From contig JADWOT020000007.1 of assembly GCA_036345935.2 (NCBI GenBank), positions 5,489,893 to 5,553,892 on the forward strand: a stretch of DNA of 64,000 bases. The letters run 5' to 3'. Both the position numbers and the translations under genes were made by a program. Below, piece by piece: positions 38,332 to 49,280 of the stretch. This stretch comes from Taenia hydatigena (taxonomy: Eukaryota > Platyhelminthes > Cestoda > Cyclophyllidea > Taeniidae). The notes under the pieces were generated by a model that saw nothing but the letters and a program-made list of their open reading frames with translations, was not told the origin of the DNA and did not search any database. The first letter of the stretch is position 1; the number at the start of each line of letters is the position of its first letter.

Positions 38332-39476
38332 TTAAGTACAGCGATTGCAGCAGTAGCACGAAGAAAAGAGGTAGCGGAGACGCCTCCTCAGTCGTTTGAA
38401 CCACTACAGTGAAAGAGGAGTGAGAGAAGAAGAAAGTGTGTTCCCTTGGGCGGGAAAGACATTGACATGGTAAACGGGAGGATGAAGTAAAGAGTGCAAG
38501 CTTACCGAAGGAAGCAAACGAGCCAGAGGAAGCGGATGATTGGCTAGGGCAAGAGAAGTGCAACAAGTGAGCTCTTGGCTCAAGTATTAAGGCAAGCACT
38601 GGGTGGCTGAATAATCTAATGGGTTATAAGTGCGATGGCACAAGTATTAGAGCCACTCACCAGAGTCGATTAAGTTGCACAGAGTCCTATATTTTCCCTC
38701 TTGCAGTCTCCTCACCATATCCACATCCCCTTTTCCTCCACCCTCCTCCTTCTCTTCACCTGGCTCTACCTCAGCCTCGAATTGCACACCCACCTCCTCC
38801 GTCGCTCCCCGCGTGGTCGAGAGTTTGCTCGCCGTTTGCAATGGTGTCACTGTGGTGAGCGATGACGACGTAGGAGAATCTGATTCCATCCGGGAGGGTG
38901 GCAACTGCCACCGCTCCGCCTGCTCATCCCCATCCGACCACTGACTCGTCAAAGTCAAGTAGTCGGACAGGTCACATTCCAATTCCTCGTGCCCCGTCAA
39001 CTCGACCTCGTCGTCATCGCTCAGCGTCTGCTCCTGCGCCTTATTGTCACGGGTGAGGCCTGAGTTAGGGGAGAAATAGGAATGAGTGAATGTGAGCAGA
39101 GGAAGCTGAGTAAAGAATGAAGGCTGCGATGGGAAGGAGGAGGAGGAAGCACTTACTGGTATGCTTGGTGACGTCGTTGAGAGATGCATGAGTGGGAACG
39201 GAGCTAGGAGAGAAGAGGGAGACGAAGGAGGAGATGAGAAATGAGAGATATAGTGGATGACCAATTGCGGTAGAAGAGTAAGATCTGGTGGGTGGGATGC
39301 TTTTCCACGTTGCCGCCAGTTGTGGTTGCCACAACATCAATGCTGGCGTTGGCGGTGAGGAAGATTGTGGTAGTGAGGTTGGGCGACTCTGATGTTCAAT
39401 TGCATCTGCAGAAGGGCTAAGGTACCCTTCGCATGGTTAGAAAGACCATACTGCGAGACGTAACTGCATCCTTCAT
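38332..39476 (-). CDS. novel six-exon gene, acidic Ser/Thr-rich protein with Cys-rich basic tail
   Basis: Coding exons on the minus strand: 39476-39452, 39405-39309, 39203-39157, 39059-38661, 38543-38506 and 38403-38332 (25, 97, 47, 399, 38, 72 bases), 225 residues. Introns are 46, 105, 97, 117 and 102 bases. Acceptors are strong (CCCTTCTGCAG, CTTCTCTCCTAG, CCCCTAACTCAG, TCTTGCCCTAG, TTTCACTGTAG). Donors are GTATGG, GTGGAA (weak), GTAAGT, GTGAGT and GTAAGC. All five junctions keep phase. Residues 1-57 are Ser/Pro/Thr-rich. Residues 68-102 are acidic (TLSDDDEVELTGHEE, DLSDYLTLTSQWSDGDEQ). Then come PPSRMESDSPTSSSLTTVTP and a Glu/Gly-rich stretch. Residues 203-225 are WFKRLRRRLRYLF followed by SSCYCCNRCT. 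No signal peptide or transmembrane helix. The tail suggests membrane attachment by lipid on Cys, which is inference. No family recognised. A TATA box, Inr and AATAAA frame the gene; two broken homologues exist in the window. Confidence 0.8.
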
Positions 39477-39515
39477 AGAATGAATTGTTCGAGTAGTTAA
39501 ACGCACAGTCAAGCG

Positions 39516-39552
39516 AAGTGTAAATTTGCCACGTGTAATCTGCTATTTTATA
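39516..39552 (-). promoter_or_regulatory. core promoter: TATA box and initiator
   Basis: TATAAAA occupies 39552-39546 on the minus strand. Counting 31 bases from its first T gives A at 39521 inside TTTACACT, which fits the YYANWYY initiator. The start codon follows 45 bases later. The mirror copy keeps both elements at the same spacing. A CACGTG E-box-like word lies about 20 bases upstream of the TATA box. Confidence 0.75.
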
Positions 39553-39559
39553 AAGATCT

Positions 39560-42240
39560 CTATTAAGAAGCTCACGTGCAAGAATTGCTTTGCCCAGCAG
39601 AAAATAAGTAGAGCTGGAAGACCTTTTCTCTTGCGAGCAAATTGAAGACTACAGTGGTAGATTCTAAGACTAGTTTAGCCACGCATCTAAGCGATTGGCT
39701 AAAATTCCGAAGTTACGGACAAGCGATTCCGCCTTGATTTCAGCGCAATAATCATATGCTTGAGCAACTAGGCCTCTGTAAAGTCAAATTTGCTTTAAAA
39801 ACCGCGAATGCACCAGCGACCTGAGGCTGTTACTGCGCCTATGATGACTGTTAAACGCGTTTAGAGGAAGCACGTAAATGAGATTTGGAAATGTAAACAA
39901 GTGTGACAGAACTTTTAAACTAAGTGAATACCATTACCCATAATCCTGAAGAACAGCCATGTTTTTCTCATATATGGACTCAATGTAGGCTCTTGTGAAG
40001 GCATGTGCGCAACATAATGACATGGCAAGACTTGATGGCGAATAGTGTTGCCATTTATTTGTATGCGGGTTATAACTGGATGAAAGATCTAGCGATAGTG
40101 TTATAAGCTCTGCATGGCCATGTGAAATAGCACTTTAAAGCAATGCCACCCGCTCACCCCGCATTCTGCCGCATACCATGTGCAGCAACGAATTGCTATG
40201 GAGGAATGGCTTTGAGGATGATTTGTCAAACTCCTGCGTCAGGCATTGCAAGTTAAGCAGAGCCAAAGGAAGCACTCGAGTTAAGTGTGGCGACTAAAGT
40301 GATGACTGACCGCGACATCAATTATTTCTCCTAGTAGCTCAACTGTCTTTGCAGTTTTGCTGTGTCGAAAATGGCTCCGTGGACGGAAAATAGGCTGGCT
40401 ACTACGGGCATCCATAGATAGGCGCAAAAGCACTGGCTTTAAATCAGATTTGTGTAAGAGCGGACCGGATGGAAGACGATTCCGTTAGAGTGAAATCTTG
40501 CGTCATTTCAATTTGTCGCGTTGTTCCCATGTTAGGGCTGACTAGTAGCATCAATTTTGGCTCCATCATGCTAGTAGAGAAGCAGAAAAGGTATCTCAAG
40601 TAGCGTCGCTTCCTTTATCTATAGCTTTCCAGCAGAACATGGGGTCGTGATGGATAACCTTATGTTTAACATCGTCACTCATTCACTTTTCCATAGAGTA
40701 TGCGCATCCTTTGCACCACTTTTACCAAACACCATAAGAAGTCAGGCGACACCGCACCCGTTAAATGGGTGCTTAGTTGGACTCAGTTATTAAATTCTTC
40801 TCCGAGACTCCGATTACCGTTTGCCGATATTTCCTCCAGCTCCTCACCTTTCAGATTAAGGCAAACATGAACATGAACACGAGAACGACACAAAAGGCGT
40901 GATTTTAAAAGAGAGTGGCTAAAGAATCAGCGGGTAGTTACAAATAAGATGCGGACAAACGCGAATTTGAGGCGGAGAAAGAGCACAATGAAGCATTGGG
41001 ATCATCGCTCAACAACAATCCTTGCACCAATCATCGTTCTTATTAAGTAGTAGGGCTGACGGCACAGCAGCTGGAGGCGCTTTTACAAAGAATCATTGAC
41101 GGAAATTGAGATATTCTCATGGGAGAATGGCAAACTCAGCAAGGCAAATGAGACACGTGATTGCAAAGCAGCGTGATCTGTTCACAGTCTACGTAATACA
41201 TAGCAAATAACGGTTAGAGCGTCAATGAATTTATGGAACGAAGCATATTTTCGTGGACACTGAATAAATGCTTCATGCTTTGCAGAAGACTGCGAAATCA
41301 CCACTCATTCTCATTAACTCTACCATCTTCGAATGTGGTCTGCACAATTTGTTAGAAATGAACACTTTTCGTATTAAACTTAGAAGCAACCATCAATATT
41401 GCCATACAGCCTGGATTGTTGTGCTTGAAACGTGGCGGTCTTGCAAGCGTTGTCTTAGCCTTGAGTGGTTACATGAAGAACTTGTTCTACACGTGTGATA
41501 ATGAAACAAGTTTCTTGAAAACCGAACGAAAACACACCGATTTCGTTGTGCAGTCCTGCAAAATGTGGCTCGTGGTCATTTTGAGGCGAGATCCAACAAC
41601 AGTCGAGATGGCTTAACTTTTAACATTTTCTTTAAATAAGAGGGAGTCAAAAATATGATTTCTTCTTCAACCTGTCCATACTGTCCAATAACCTTTAGTC
41701 TCAAATGCTTTTTGTCCACTTATGAGTTTATTTAAAGAGAGAATTAGAGTTGAAGTCATCGATTTGCGAGACATAATTGAAATGACAAATCATGGATGCG
41801 GTACGTGAATTTAGAAGAAGATGGTTTAGTCAAGATAAATTACTATTAGAGGCGCATGATTTTAAATGATAATATTCGGGAAGAAATGGAAAGCATGAGC
41901 TGCCTCCATCCACGCCATCAGGAGGTCTGTGAAGCCAGGAAACTTGTTACAATGCTCTTATAACCAGGAGAAAAAGTAAAATTAAACCACGTTGCGCCTC
42001 AGCCAATACAGTTCCTTTACCTGCCAAGGCTATCACTTTAGAGGGTTTCGCCTGCCACTTTTCAATGCAGCGCTGTATTTGAAAGTCATTTCGAAGGAAG
42101 GCTAATGTATCGCAATATCAGCACTCGAATAAATCCTCTCCTTGAGGAAACATAAGATTGACGATTTCTTTTTTCAAAAGCATACGCAATGGATGCGAGT
42201 AAAAGGTGTCTAAAGATGAATATTTTGGAAGTTAAGCAAA
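39560..42240. other. left arm, intergenic, no gene supported
   Basis: Mirror of 50920-53598. The frame at 41268-41616 is shared with 51539-51887, but the observed differences change amino acids (for example Cys to Tyr, Ile to Asn), giving no sign of coding constraint. Nothing else is recognised. Confidence 0.4.
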
Positions 42241-43675
42241 GTAGGCGCCTGTTACCAAAAATAAGAGGGCTGAGCAGGGACTGTTTCGTTGTCACGGAGC
42301 TGGTGGATAAATCCGCCACTTGGGGATTTCGTTCTGTCCCGTAGCTCAGTTGTCAAAATTTGAAAGATGCGACTAAATAAACTTGGGCAAACTACTTGCT
42401 TATCGGATTGCGTTTTTGGCAACCGAATTAGTTAGGAGAAGCCAATAAGAAGTAAATAAAATTCATCACTTTGAAAAGCATAAAACACAGATAAGGAAAT
42501 GGAATTTGATTTCACAATAGTGAAATTTATAAAATGGAGCTAAAGGAAGCGAACTTTAAATTCATGAAGTCAAAATGAAGTATATGGAGCTGGAAAACGG
42601 AACTGATTTTACGAATTTATAACAAATGAAATAGATACGAAGGAGAAGAAGTTGAATTAGCAATGTCCAAGGAAGAGGAAATTGATTCTAATCAGTCAAA
42701 ACGCCCAAAATGGAGCTGATGGAGAAAAATGATTCTATAAAGTCGAAAAGGATGGAGTGAGGTTAAAAATCGCAATTGATCCACAATGTCGAAAAGAATG
42801 AAATGAAAGACAAATAAAGGGAAGTCGACACCACAAAACGCCTTCGGCTTAATTTCATTTCATCTGAAGTTCCAATTTCAGCTTTTCTTCCTTTGGTTAT
42901 ATTTTATACCGTTTGAGGCTGTAATATCGATTTCTTCTCATTCGGTTCCATTTCATGCGTTTCAGCGCTGTGATATAAATTTCCTTCCTCAACTCCATTT
43001 CATGCATTTCAACGTTGTTGTATCAAATGTAAATCTGTCAGTTCCATTTCGTAGAAGATTAGGAGCTCAGACTTATCCAGCAAAACGGATACCACATTAA
43101 TTTCTGCATCCAGTTCGACTGTACTTGATTTCAGGCACCGTTGCTGCACTTTCAAGAAAAGTGTGTCATCGCTTTATTTAAAAGTTACATAATTGTCGAG
43201 GCAGGAATGTATTCATTTGACCATAATCATGACTTAAATGTACTCTAGGATAAAAGCATGGCATTTACATGCTTCAAACACTTTAACTACCCTTAAAGTG
43301 TCAGAAGACAAGAACTGTGCTTAGGTGAATCAAAAAAAGAAAAAAAAATTAAATATGGCAGAACTTTTATTCGATCCTGTAATAAAGCTTTTTGGTTAAA
43401 ATATTAATGGAACTTCCATTCGCAAATGCGGACCTCATACCCAACAGAGAAATGCCAAAGGGAAGCTCAGTGTAAGCTGAAGCAAAGATGTCTAATCATT
43501 TATTGAGCAGTCGCAAGCGATATACAGAAATAATAGCATTAGTTGCGCGTTCAAAGCATGAGAGATGTAGAGGAGGGCATGCACACCGCCGACTAGATCC
43601 CTCACCTCCATGGCACGTGGAGGCACCTTCACAAGCGTCGGTGTAGGCACAAACTCGGTGGTGGTTGCTGTTTAC
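42240..43675 (-). pseudogene. copy A: 3'-UTR-only remnant of the Trp-rich unit
   Basis: Starting exactly at the TAA (43674-43672), the minus strand follows the downstream region of the unit at 49281 (copy C) for about 1.4 kb, including its AATAAA near 43510-43505 and the minisatellite. All coding and promoter sequence is absent; unrelated DNA begins at 43676. It is therefore a 5'-truncated duplicate and the inner end of the left arm. Confidence 0.75.
42480..43065. repeat. strand-switching minisatellite, copy A
   Basis: Degenerate units of about 53 bases built on AAATGGAGCTGAAGGA, GAAATTGAT, TCACAA and TGTCGAAAA run forward to about 42836. From about 42840 the same unit continues as its reverse complement (CATTTCATGC, GCTGTGATAT, AATTTCCTTCC). 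The array is thus a head-to-head pair of minisatellite blocks. Compared with copy B it lacks about 170-200 bases at the switch point. Confidence 0.6.
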
Positions 43676-43809
43676 TGATTCCGATTTTCTGCGATCAGCA
43701 CTGTCACCACCATAAGGTCGATGAATATTCGATTAATCAATGCCCACATTTTAACAGTCTTGGAAGTTGGCGTTGAAGAATTTGCAAATCTAAAAATAAT
43801 CTTAGGTGG

Positions 43810-43872
43810 GACCTAACCTTACAGTCTTTGGCTCCGGAAATCGACGCTTTGTCCATTAGGTCATGAGGACCA
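43810..43872 (-). tRNA. tRNA-Arg-like relic (CCG-type)
   Basis: On the minus strand TGACCTAATGGACAAAGCGTC matches a tRNA-Arg D arm, GATTTCCGGAGCC the anticodon region, and GACTGTAAGGTTAGGTCCCA the T arm with a mutated B-box. The translated peptide LMDKASISGAKDCK resembles a spurious peptide often predicted from such tRNA-like repeats in animal genomes; that is from memory. Anticodon-stem pairing is poor, so it is a SINE-type relic. A B-box-like GGTCCGAGGTTTATATGCC lies on the opposite strand just after it. Confidence 0.5.
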
Positions 43873-44578
43873 GGTGCGAGAGGTCCGAGGTTTATATGCC
43901 AGCTGGACTCGCTGCCTATTTGGTAGCTCAGGGATTGCACAATAAGCGTGCCACAAATTCTCCTTTTCTCGTTTAATTTAAGTTCTGCGGGTCACCATCT
44001 TTAGCTTTCATTTACCCGAACAGTATCTGCGTTGCATCCCAAGGTCAGCACTCGAGTGTAAGATCAACTAGTTTGCTGGCCTATTGGCCAGCTCGTCTGG
44101 AGTCCCTTAGGTTAATTAGCTTATTTCACTACCGACTAAGAGCAATGAAGCTTTTTGAAGCCGAATGTCCTTCTCAGGCGGCCTTGGATTATTTTTGTGT
44201 CTGTGTGCGGTTTTACGACCCAGTTCAGTGTTGGTGAATGAATGTGGCAAAGAACCAGAAACCGATGCTTCGCAATACGTAATAGGAAAGCAATTAATGT
44301 CAATGCAACCTACTCGTGCATGCTCATTGACGTTATTTTGATACTTTTGTGTATTTTGGGACTGAAATTATTTGCTTTTTAAGAATTTGTGCTTTTAATG
44401 CTTTACGAATCGATCACTAAAATGTGTTGAATAATGTTGGCAGTGTAGTTCACAACATGGTCGTCTATTAGCAGGTCAAAGCCCCGTAGGCAGCATCGGG
44501 TTAATGTAAAGAAAATGAGTTCAGCTTTTAGTCTTTGCATGTGCGCGAAATGCTTGCCTGACTTTTGCCTACTTATAG

Positions 44579-44852
44579 GATAAGAACCTTATATATTCGA
44601 CATCGGCAAATAAGGACCGAGGCCTCTTTGACAAAATCTGGAGTGAAGTTGAAAGGGTTATGCACGCCTTCCGCAAGAAGAAAATTGGAAGGACAAGTCC
44701 CCTTAATGCTTGAATGTTCCTTGGAGTGTCTTGTGATCGCAGCAGACATTTGTCGAGGCACGCATAATGAGGCAGCTGCTCTGTTAGCCCAATTCAAGTT
44801 ACTCACCGATTGGCTAATTTTGCATAACACCTATTCGACAATTCGACCCTAA
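44579..44852 (+). CDS. weak candidate exon, two open frames
   Basis: A strong acceptor (GACTTTTGCCTACTTATAG) ends at 44578. Two frames are open afterwards: one reads DKNLIYSTSANKDRGLFDKI and stops near 44711, the other runs to TAA at 44852 and contains KGLCTPSARRKLEGQVPLML. The second has helix-like spacing, but I cannot assign a family with confidence. Its end runs into the foldback element, so if it was a gene it has been disrupted. Confidence 0.2.
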
Positions 44853-45578
44853 ATTATGTGAAATGGTGTGCTTTGTCTGTCTTGATATCATTTCGAGAAA
44901 AAGAAATGCAACAGACATATGAAATGTTTGTGAACTAATGAGTTGACGTCATAAGTGAGTTAGACAAGGCTTCGTGTAAAATATTTATGCTTTATTGATG
45001 CTGTGAAGGGACTATGGACTTACCAGAAGGTTTGTGAGATTGAGGGGTGAGTGTACGTTATAACTGCCTCAGATACTGCAACAAAATGAGCTGCTGGCCA
45101 TGCGGTCCAGGGCATGCGATCGACCTCAAATTACGTGCATGCAATGCATCCAATTGGCTACCAACCAAGTGCATGCGCTCTCTGTTACGACGTTTGGTAG
45201 GTTTATCCTTTGTTGCCGAAGCTTTCAGAAATCATTGCTTCCGTCCAGAGTAATTAATGTGGAAAACTCAGAGTTCTCCTGCTAATCTTGAAGGTCACCG
45301 GTTTGTGCTAATGTTCGCTTATTTAACTGACAGAACGACATAGAGCAAATACAACGCATACTCACCCCTCAATCTCACAAACCTTCTGGTAAGTCCATAG
45401 TCCCTTCAGAGCATCAATAAAGCATAAATATTTTACACGAAGCCTTGTCTAACTCACTTATGACGTCAACTCATTAGTTCACAAGCATTTTGTGTCTCTT
45501 GCATTTCATTTTCTTGAAATGATATCAAGACAGACAAAGCACACCAAATCACATAATTTAGGGTCGAATTGTCGAATA
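44832..45578. repeat. foldback element, ~220-bp inverted arms, ~300-bp loop
   Basis: TATTCGACAATTCGACCCTA near 44832 and its reverse complement near 45578 begin two arms of about 220-230 bases, roughly 90 percent identical. They converge on GAGGGGTGAGT near 45050 and its complement near 45356. The loop (about 45066-45345) has no convincing gene. No transposase and no clear target-site duplication were seen. The right end directly abuts copy B. Confidence 0.8.
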
Positions 45579-45789
45579 CGCCTGTTACCAAAAAGTAAGA
45601 GGGCTGAGTAGGGACTGTTTCATTGTCACGGAGCTGGTGGATAAATCCACCACTTGGGGATTTAATTCTGTCCCGCAGCTCAGTTGTCAAAATTTGAAAG
45701 ATGCGACTAAATAAACTTGGGCAAACTATTTGCTTATCAGATTGCGTTTTTGGCAACCGAATTAGTTAGTAGGAGCCAATAAGATGTAA

Positions 45790-46560
45790 ATAAAGTTCAT
45801 CATTTCAAAAAGCATGAAATACAGCCTAAGGAAATGGAAATCGATTTCACAATAATGAAATTTGTAAAATAGAGCTAAAGAAAAAGAACTTTAAACTCAT
45901 GAAGTCAAAATGAAGTATATGAAGCTGGAAAACGGAACTGATTTTACGAATTTATAACAAATGAAATAGATACGAAGGAGAAGAAGTTGAATTGGCAATG
46001 TCCAAGGAAGAGGAAATTGATTCTAATCAGTCAAAATGGCCAAAATGGAGCTGATGGAGAAAAATGATTCTATAAAGTCGAAAAGGATGGAGTGAGGTTA
46101 AAAATCGCAATTGATCCACAATGTCGAAAAGAATGAAATGAAAGACAAATAAAGGGAAGTCGACACCACAAAACGAATTGCAAGAAATAGAGCCGACTTA
46201 GACTCCATTTCATACACTTTGATGCTGTGATATCAATTTCCATTCATTCGACTCCTTTTAACTCAGCTTGATGCTTTAATATAAATTTCTTTTCCTTCAA
46301 CAACACTTTATGCATTTTAAGGTTCGGGTGTCAATTTCTCTCCTTCGGCTCAATTTCATTTCATCTGAAGTTCCAATTTCAGCTTTTCTTCCTTTGGTTA
46401 TATTTTATACCGTTTGAGGCTGTAATATCGATTTCTTCTCATTCGGTTCCATTTCATGCGTTTCAGCGCTGTGATATAAATTTCTTTCCTTCAACTCCAT
46501 TTCATGCATTTCATCGTTGTTGTATCAAATGTAAATCTGTCAGTTCCATTTCGTAGAAGA
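45790..46560. repeat. strand-switching minisatellite, copy B (longest)
   Basis: Same ~53-base unit as copy A, forward until about 46170, then reversed. Three or four additional reversed units (46175-46345) make this the most complete array. Confidence 0.6.
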
Positions 46561-47173
46561 TTAGGAGCTCAGACTTATCCAGCAAAACGGATACCACATT
46601 AATTTCTGCATCCAGTTCGACTGTACTTGATTTCAGGCACCATTGCTGCACTTTCAAGAAAAGTGTGTCATCGCTTTATTTAAAAGTTACATAATTGTCG
46701 AGGCAGGAATGTATTCATTTGACCATAATCATGACTTAAATGTACTCTAGGATAAAAGCATGGCATTTACATGCTTCAAACACTTTAACTACCCTTAAAG
46801 TGTCAGAAGACAAGAACTGTGCTTAGGTGAATCAAAAAAAGAAAAAAAAAATTAAATATGGCAGAACTTTTATTCGATCCTGTAATAAAGCTTTTTGGTT
46901 AAAATATTAATGGAACTTCCATTCGCAAATGCGGACCTCATACCCAACAGAGAAATGCCAAAGGGAAGCTCAGTGTAAGCTGAAGCAAAGATGTCTAATC
47001 ATTTATTGAGCAGTCGCAAGCGATATACAGAAATAATAGCATTAGTTGCGCGTTCAAACATGAGAGAAGTAGAGGAGGGCATGCACACCGCCGACTAGAT
47101 CCCTCACCTCCATGGCACGTGGAGGCGCCTTCACAAGCGTCGGTGTAGGCACAACCTCGGTAGTGGTTGCTGC

Positions 47174-47293
47174 TTACCACCATTGCTGCGACCATCCCCA
47201 CGGCTGGCCACACGGCGACCACCATTGCGGCTTCTTCTCACACGACCACTCACACGGCCACCAATAGTGCAGCTTCTGCACAGACCACAATGC
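47174..47293 (-). pseudogene. copy B: 5'-truncated remnant of the Trp-rich frame
   Basis: The minus strand keeps the last 40 codons including the TAA (47176-47174), identical to copy C. Upstream it jumps from GCATTGTGG to GGCTATCGGCAA, so about 206 bases carrying the TATA box, initiator, start codon and first 30 codons are missing. The junction has the 3-base microhomology GCA. The deletion leaves a different, Arg-rich frame open from an upstream ATG (MAIGKHCGLCRSC). Confidence 0.7.
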
Positions 47294-47544
47294 TTGCCGA
47301 TAGCCATAGATGCTCTCGTGATGCCACTATTTTCAGTTAGCATTTCAGATGTTGTCCAGACTGCGAATCGTATGTGGCTTCTTGACATAATATTTTTCAC
47401 TTAAGGGGCAAAGTTGACGAGAAATTTAGCAATAGTCTATGAACAGTGGCTGACCTTGTCAATACGGAGGACGTAGAGCACTGACCAACATCAGACCGTA
47501 CCAAATCACCAGACCTGATTCATCTCTGGTGCTTATCATGCCGT

Positions 47545-48990
47545 TATTCTATGATTGGCACGCACGTGAAGTTGTACGATGACTATTTACGTGGTTGATG
47601 CAACACAGCAACGCGCGGTGTTTAGGAGTGCGCCTGCACCTAGACGTTATTTGTCTTCCACTTGTAATCAAACTTTATATTAACCAATAATGCCCATGTA
47701 ACCTCTTCCATTGTACACACAAGTCGATCGCAAAGGAAATAGCACCCACCAGCAGGAATGTGCTCCAAAATCATGACTTCTGCGATATTTTGACTTTACA
47801 GTCAATGTCTTGGTTTATTTATGAGGCAGATAAAATTATTAGGCGGTGTTTATGCTTGCTGAGAAGAATCAAGTGGTGAAGTGCGATCTGAAGCAAAGTC
47901 TTTAATGAGATTATGTCAAATATAAACAAATATAAACACCCTTACTGGAGTCATGCGTAATAAAATCATCCAAGGTTAAGGCCCATAAAGATTGACAATC
48001 GACTGCGATTTAAAATAAGTGATTGTAGTTCTTACTTGGTTTTACGAAATTTATCAATTACCAAATAAATTTATGTCTATTAAACGATGTTTTCTGCAAG
48101 CAAATTCAGAGCTCAATTAACCGGTCGATATTTATGCATTCCTTAGTCTACACACATACCTACAGGTGGTCTTAAGTGCAATTGAAGCTAAGTCGATTTG
48201 TGTCAAACGGCTCTGCTCTAAACAATTAGCGCTTCATCGCAGTCCCTATCAGAGGTCTTGCGTACATATATAGTAATGATAAGGACGATCAGCACGTTGT
48301 CTTGTACCATTGCAGACTAGTGACTTATTAGAAGTAGTTTGCTCAGCATAGCTCTACTGCGAGGTAAGATGTTCAATGCGCTGGGAAATCAGCGTTTCCG
48401 AAACAAAATTGCAATAAGCATAGCCAAGACCACCTCAAAGTTTTATAACCATTTTGTCACATCCACTACATTACTTAAGCAAATTTGAGCTGGAGTTGAA
48501 AAAGAAATACAGTCCCTTTGAATAAGTATCCAAATTTGCTTATTTACCGTTCTGCGAATGTTGCCCTCTACTTACCGGATAGCTCTGCAACTAGTTTTAT
48601 TTGCGATGTAATTGTAGGTTGCAACATAGCTTAAGAATCATTGTACTGAACAGTTGCACCTTAAATCTTGTTGAAATTCAAGTGATTAAAGTGTCAATAT
48701 TAAGTTGATGAATGTCTCAGTGCATGAGTTAGCATGCAATAAGTTTCAGTATTACGAACAAATAATCACGCTTGTAGGCAAGATTTCCAAGAGGTCTTCT
48801 ATGCTACGAGGGCATAATCCAGACGAAACGAAACACGATACTGCTGCACTTATGGTCTTTACGCAATTAGTGGTGAGACAAGTCACTTGCAGCCGACAAA
48901 GCATTTGGTGGTGACGGAATATTTCCTTTCGACGTAATTATCACTGAAACATAAATAGAGCGGATCTAGCGGTGCGGTATGATTCGATAC
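47545..48990. other. unique spacer between copies B and C
   Basis: No supported gene, RNA or repeat. It is the loop of the B/C inverted repeat. Confidence 0.4.
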
Positions 48991-49222
48991 TGGCCTGTGC
49001 TCTGCAAAGTCTACATTGGCAAGACCATCACTATGCATAGAACATTGCTAAATTTCTATGTTGGTAAGGCACATGCGATTCGCAGTCTGGACAACATCTG
49101 AAATGCTAACTGAAAATAGTGGCATCACGAGAGCATCTATGGCTATCGGCAAGCACGAGTGTAGAGCTAAAAGTACAGTGAGCGCGAGGGCCAAGCGAGA
49201 CAATTAGAGACGAGGCGACTGG

Positions 49223-49256
49223 TATATAAGCAGGCACAGCTCAGCGTGAAGTCAGT
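49223..49256 (+). promoter_or_regulatory. core promoter: TATA box and TCAGT initiator
   Basis: TATATAAG lies at 49223-49230. TCAGT lies at 49252-49256 with its A at 49254, exactly 31 bases from the first T of the TATA box, the textbook spacing. The start codon follows after a 27-base leader. This is one of two TATA/Inr pairs of this quality tied to a gene in the window. Confidence 0.7.
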
Positions 49257-49280
49257 ATCAAGGAAAGCAGAGACAAGGAA

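Larger units (their letters stand above)
24929..43675 (+). repeat. left arm of giant imperfect inverted duplication
   Basis: This arm is the reverse complement of 49487-64000. Collinear blocks: 24929-31409 with 64000-57524; 37237-37440 with 57416-57213; 37441-39038 with 55289-53698; 39468-43675 with 53690-49487. Between blocks the left arm has 5.8 kb (31410-37236) replaced on the right by about 108 unrelated bases, and 430 bases (39039-39467) reduced to 7 on the right. The right arm has 1.9 kb (55291-57212) absent here. Inside blocks identity is high with scattered substitutions and 1-10 base indels. The inner edge falls at the stop codon of the Trp-rich unit. The outer edge lies at or before 24929, since the right arm runs off the window. 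Confidence 0.93.
45581..47540 (-). repeat. copy B of the Trp-rich unit and its downstream region
   Basis: Direct repeat of 42250-43675 and inverted repeat of about 48995-50900. It starts at CGCCTGTTACC next to the foldback element. It keeps the full minisatellite, including a block (46175-46345) missing in copies A and C, so A and C share a later ancestor. Beyond the coding remnant the homology with copy C continues upstream to about 47540 with lower identity. Confidence 0.85.

Noticed and set aside
38675..38944. Plus-strand frames at 38619-38944 and the mirror minus frames 53792-54111
   Set aside because: They are antisense shadows of exon 4 of the six-exon gene; the low-complexity GA-rich coding strand leaves the opposite strand open.
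38647..39264. Single 205-codon minus-strand frame
   Set aside because: It reads through intron 3 and the donor of intron 4. Conserved splice sites and the homologous copies favour the spliced six-exon model.
41268..41616. Protein-like frames mirrored at 51539-51887
   Set aside because: Arm differences change residues (Cys to Tyr, Ile to Asn, Ala to Pro), there is no promoter, and stop codons lie just upstream. No evidence of constraint.
44573..44852. Possible SRA1/Sec31-type domain in the candidate exon
   Set aside because: Only a loose spacing resemblance; key residues could not be aligned with confidence, so no family name was given.
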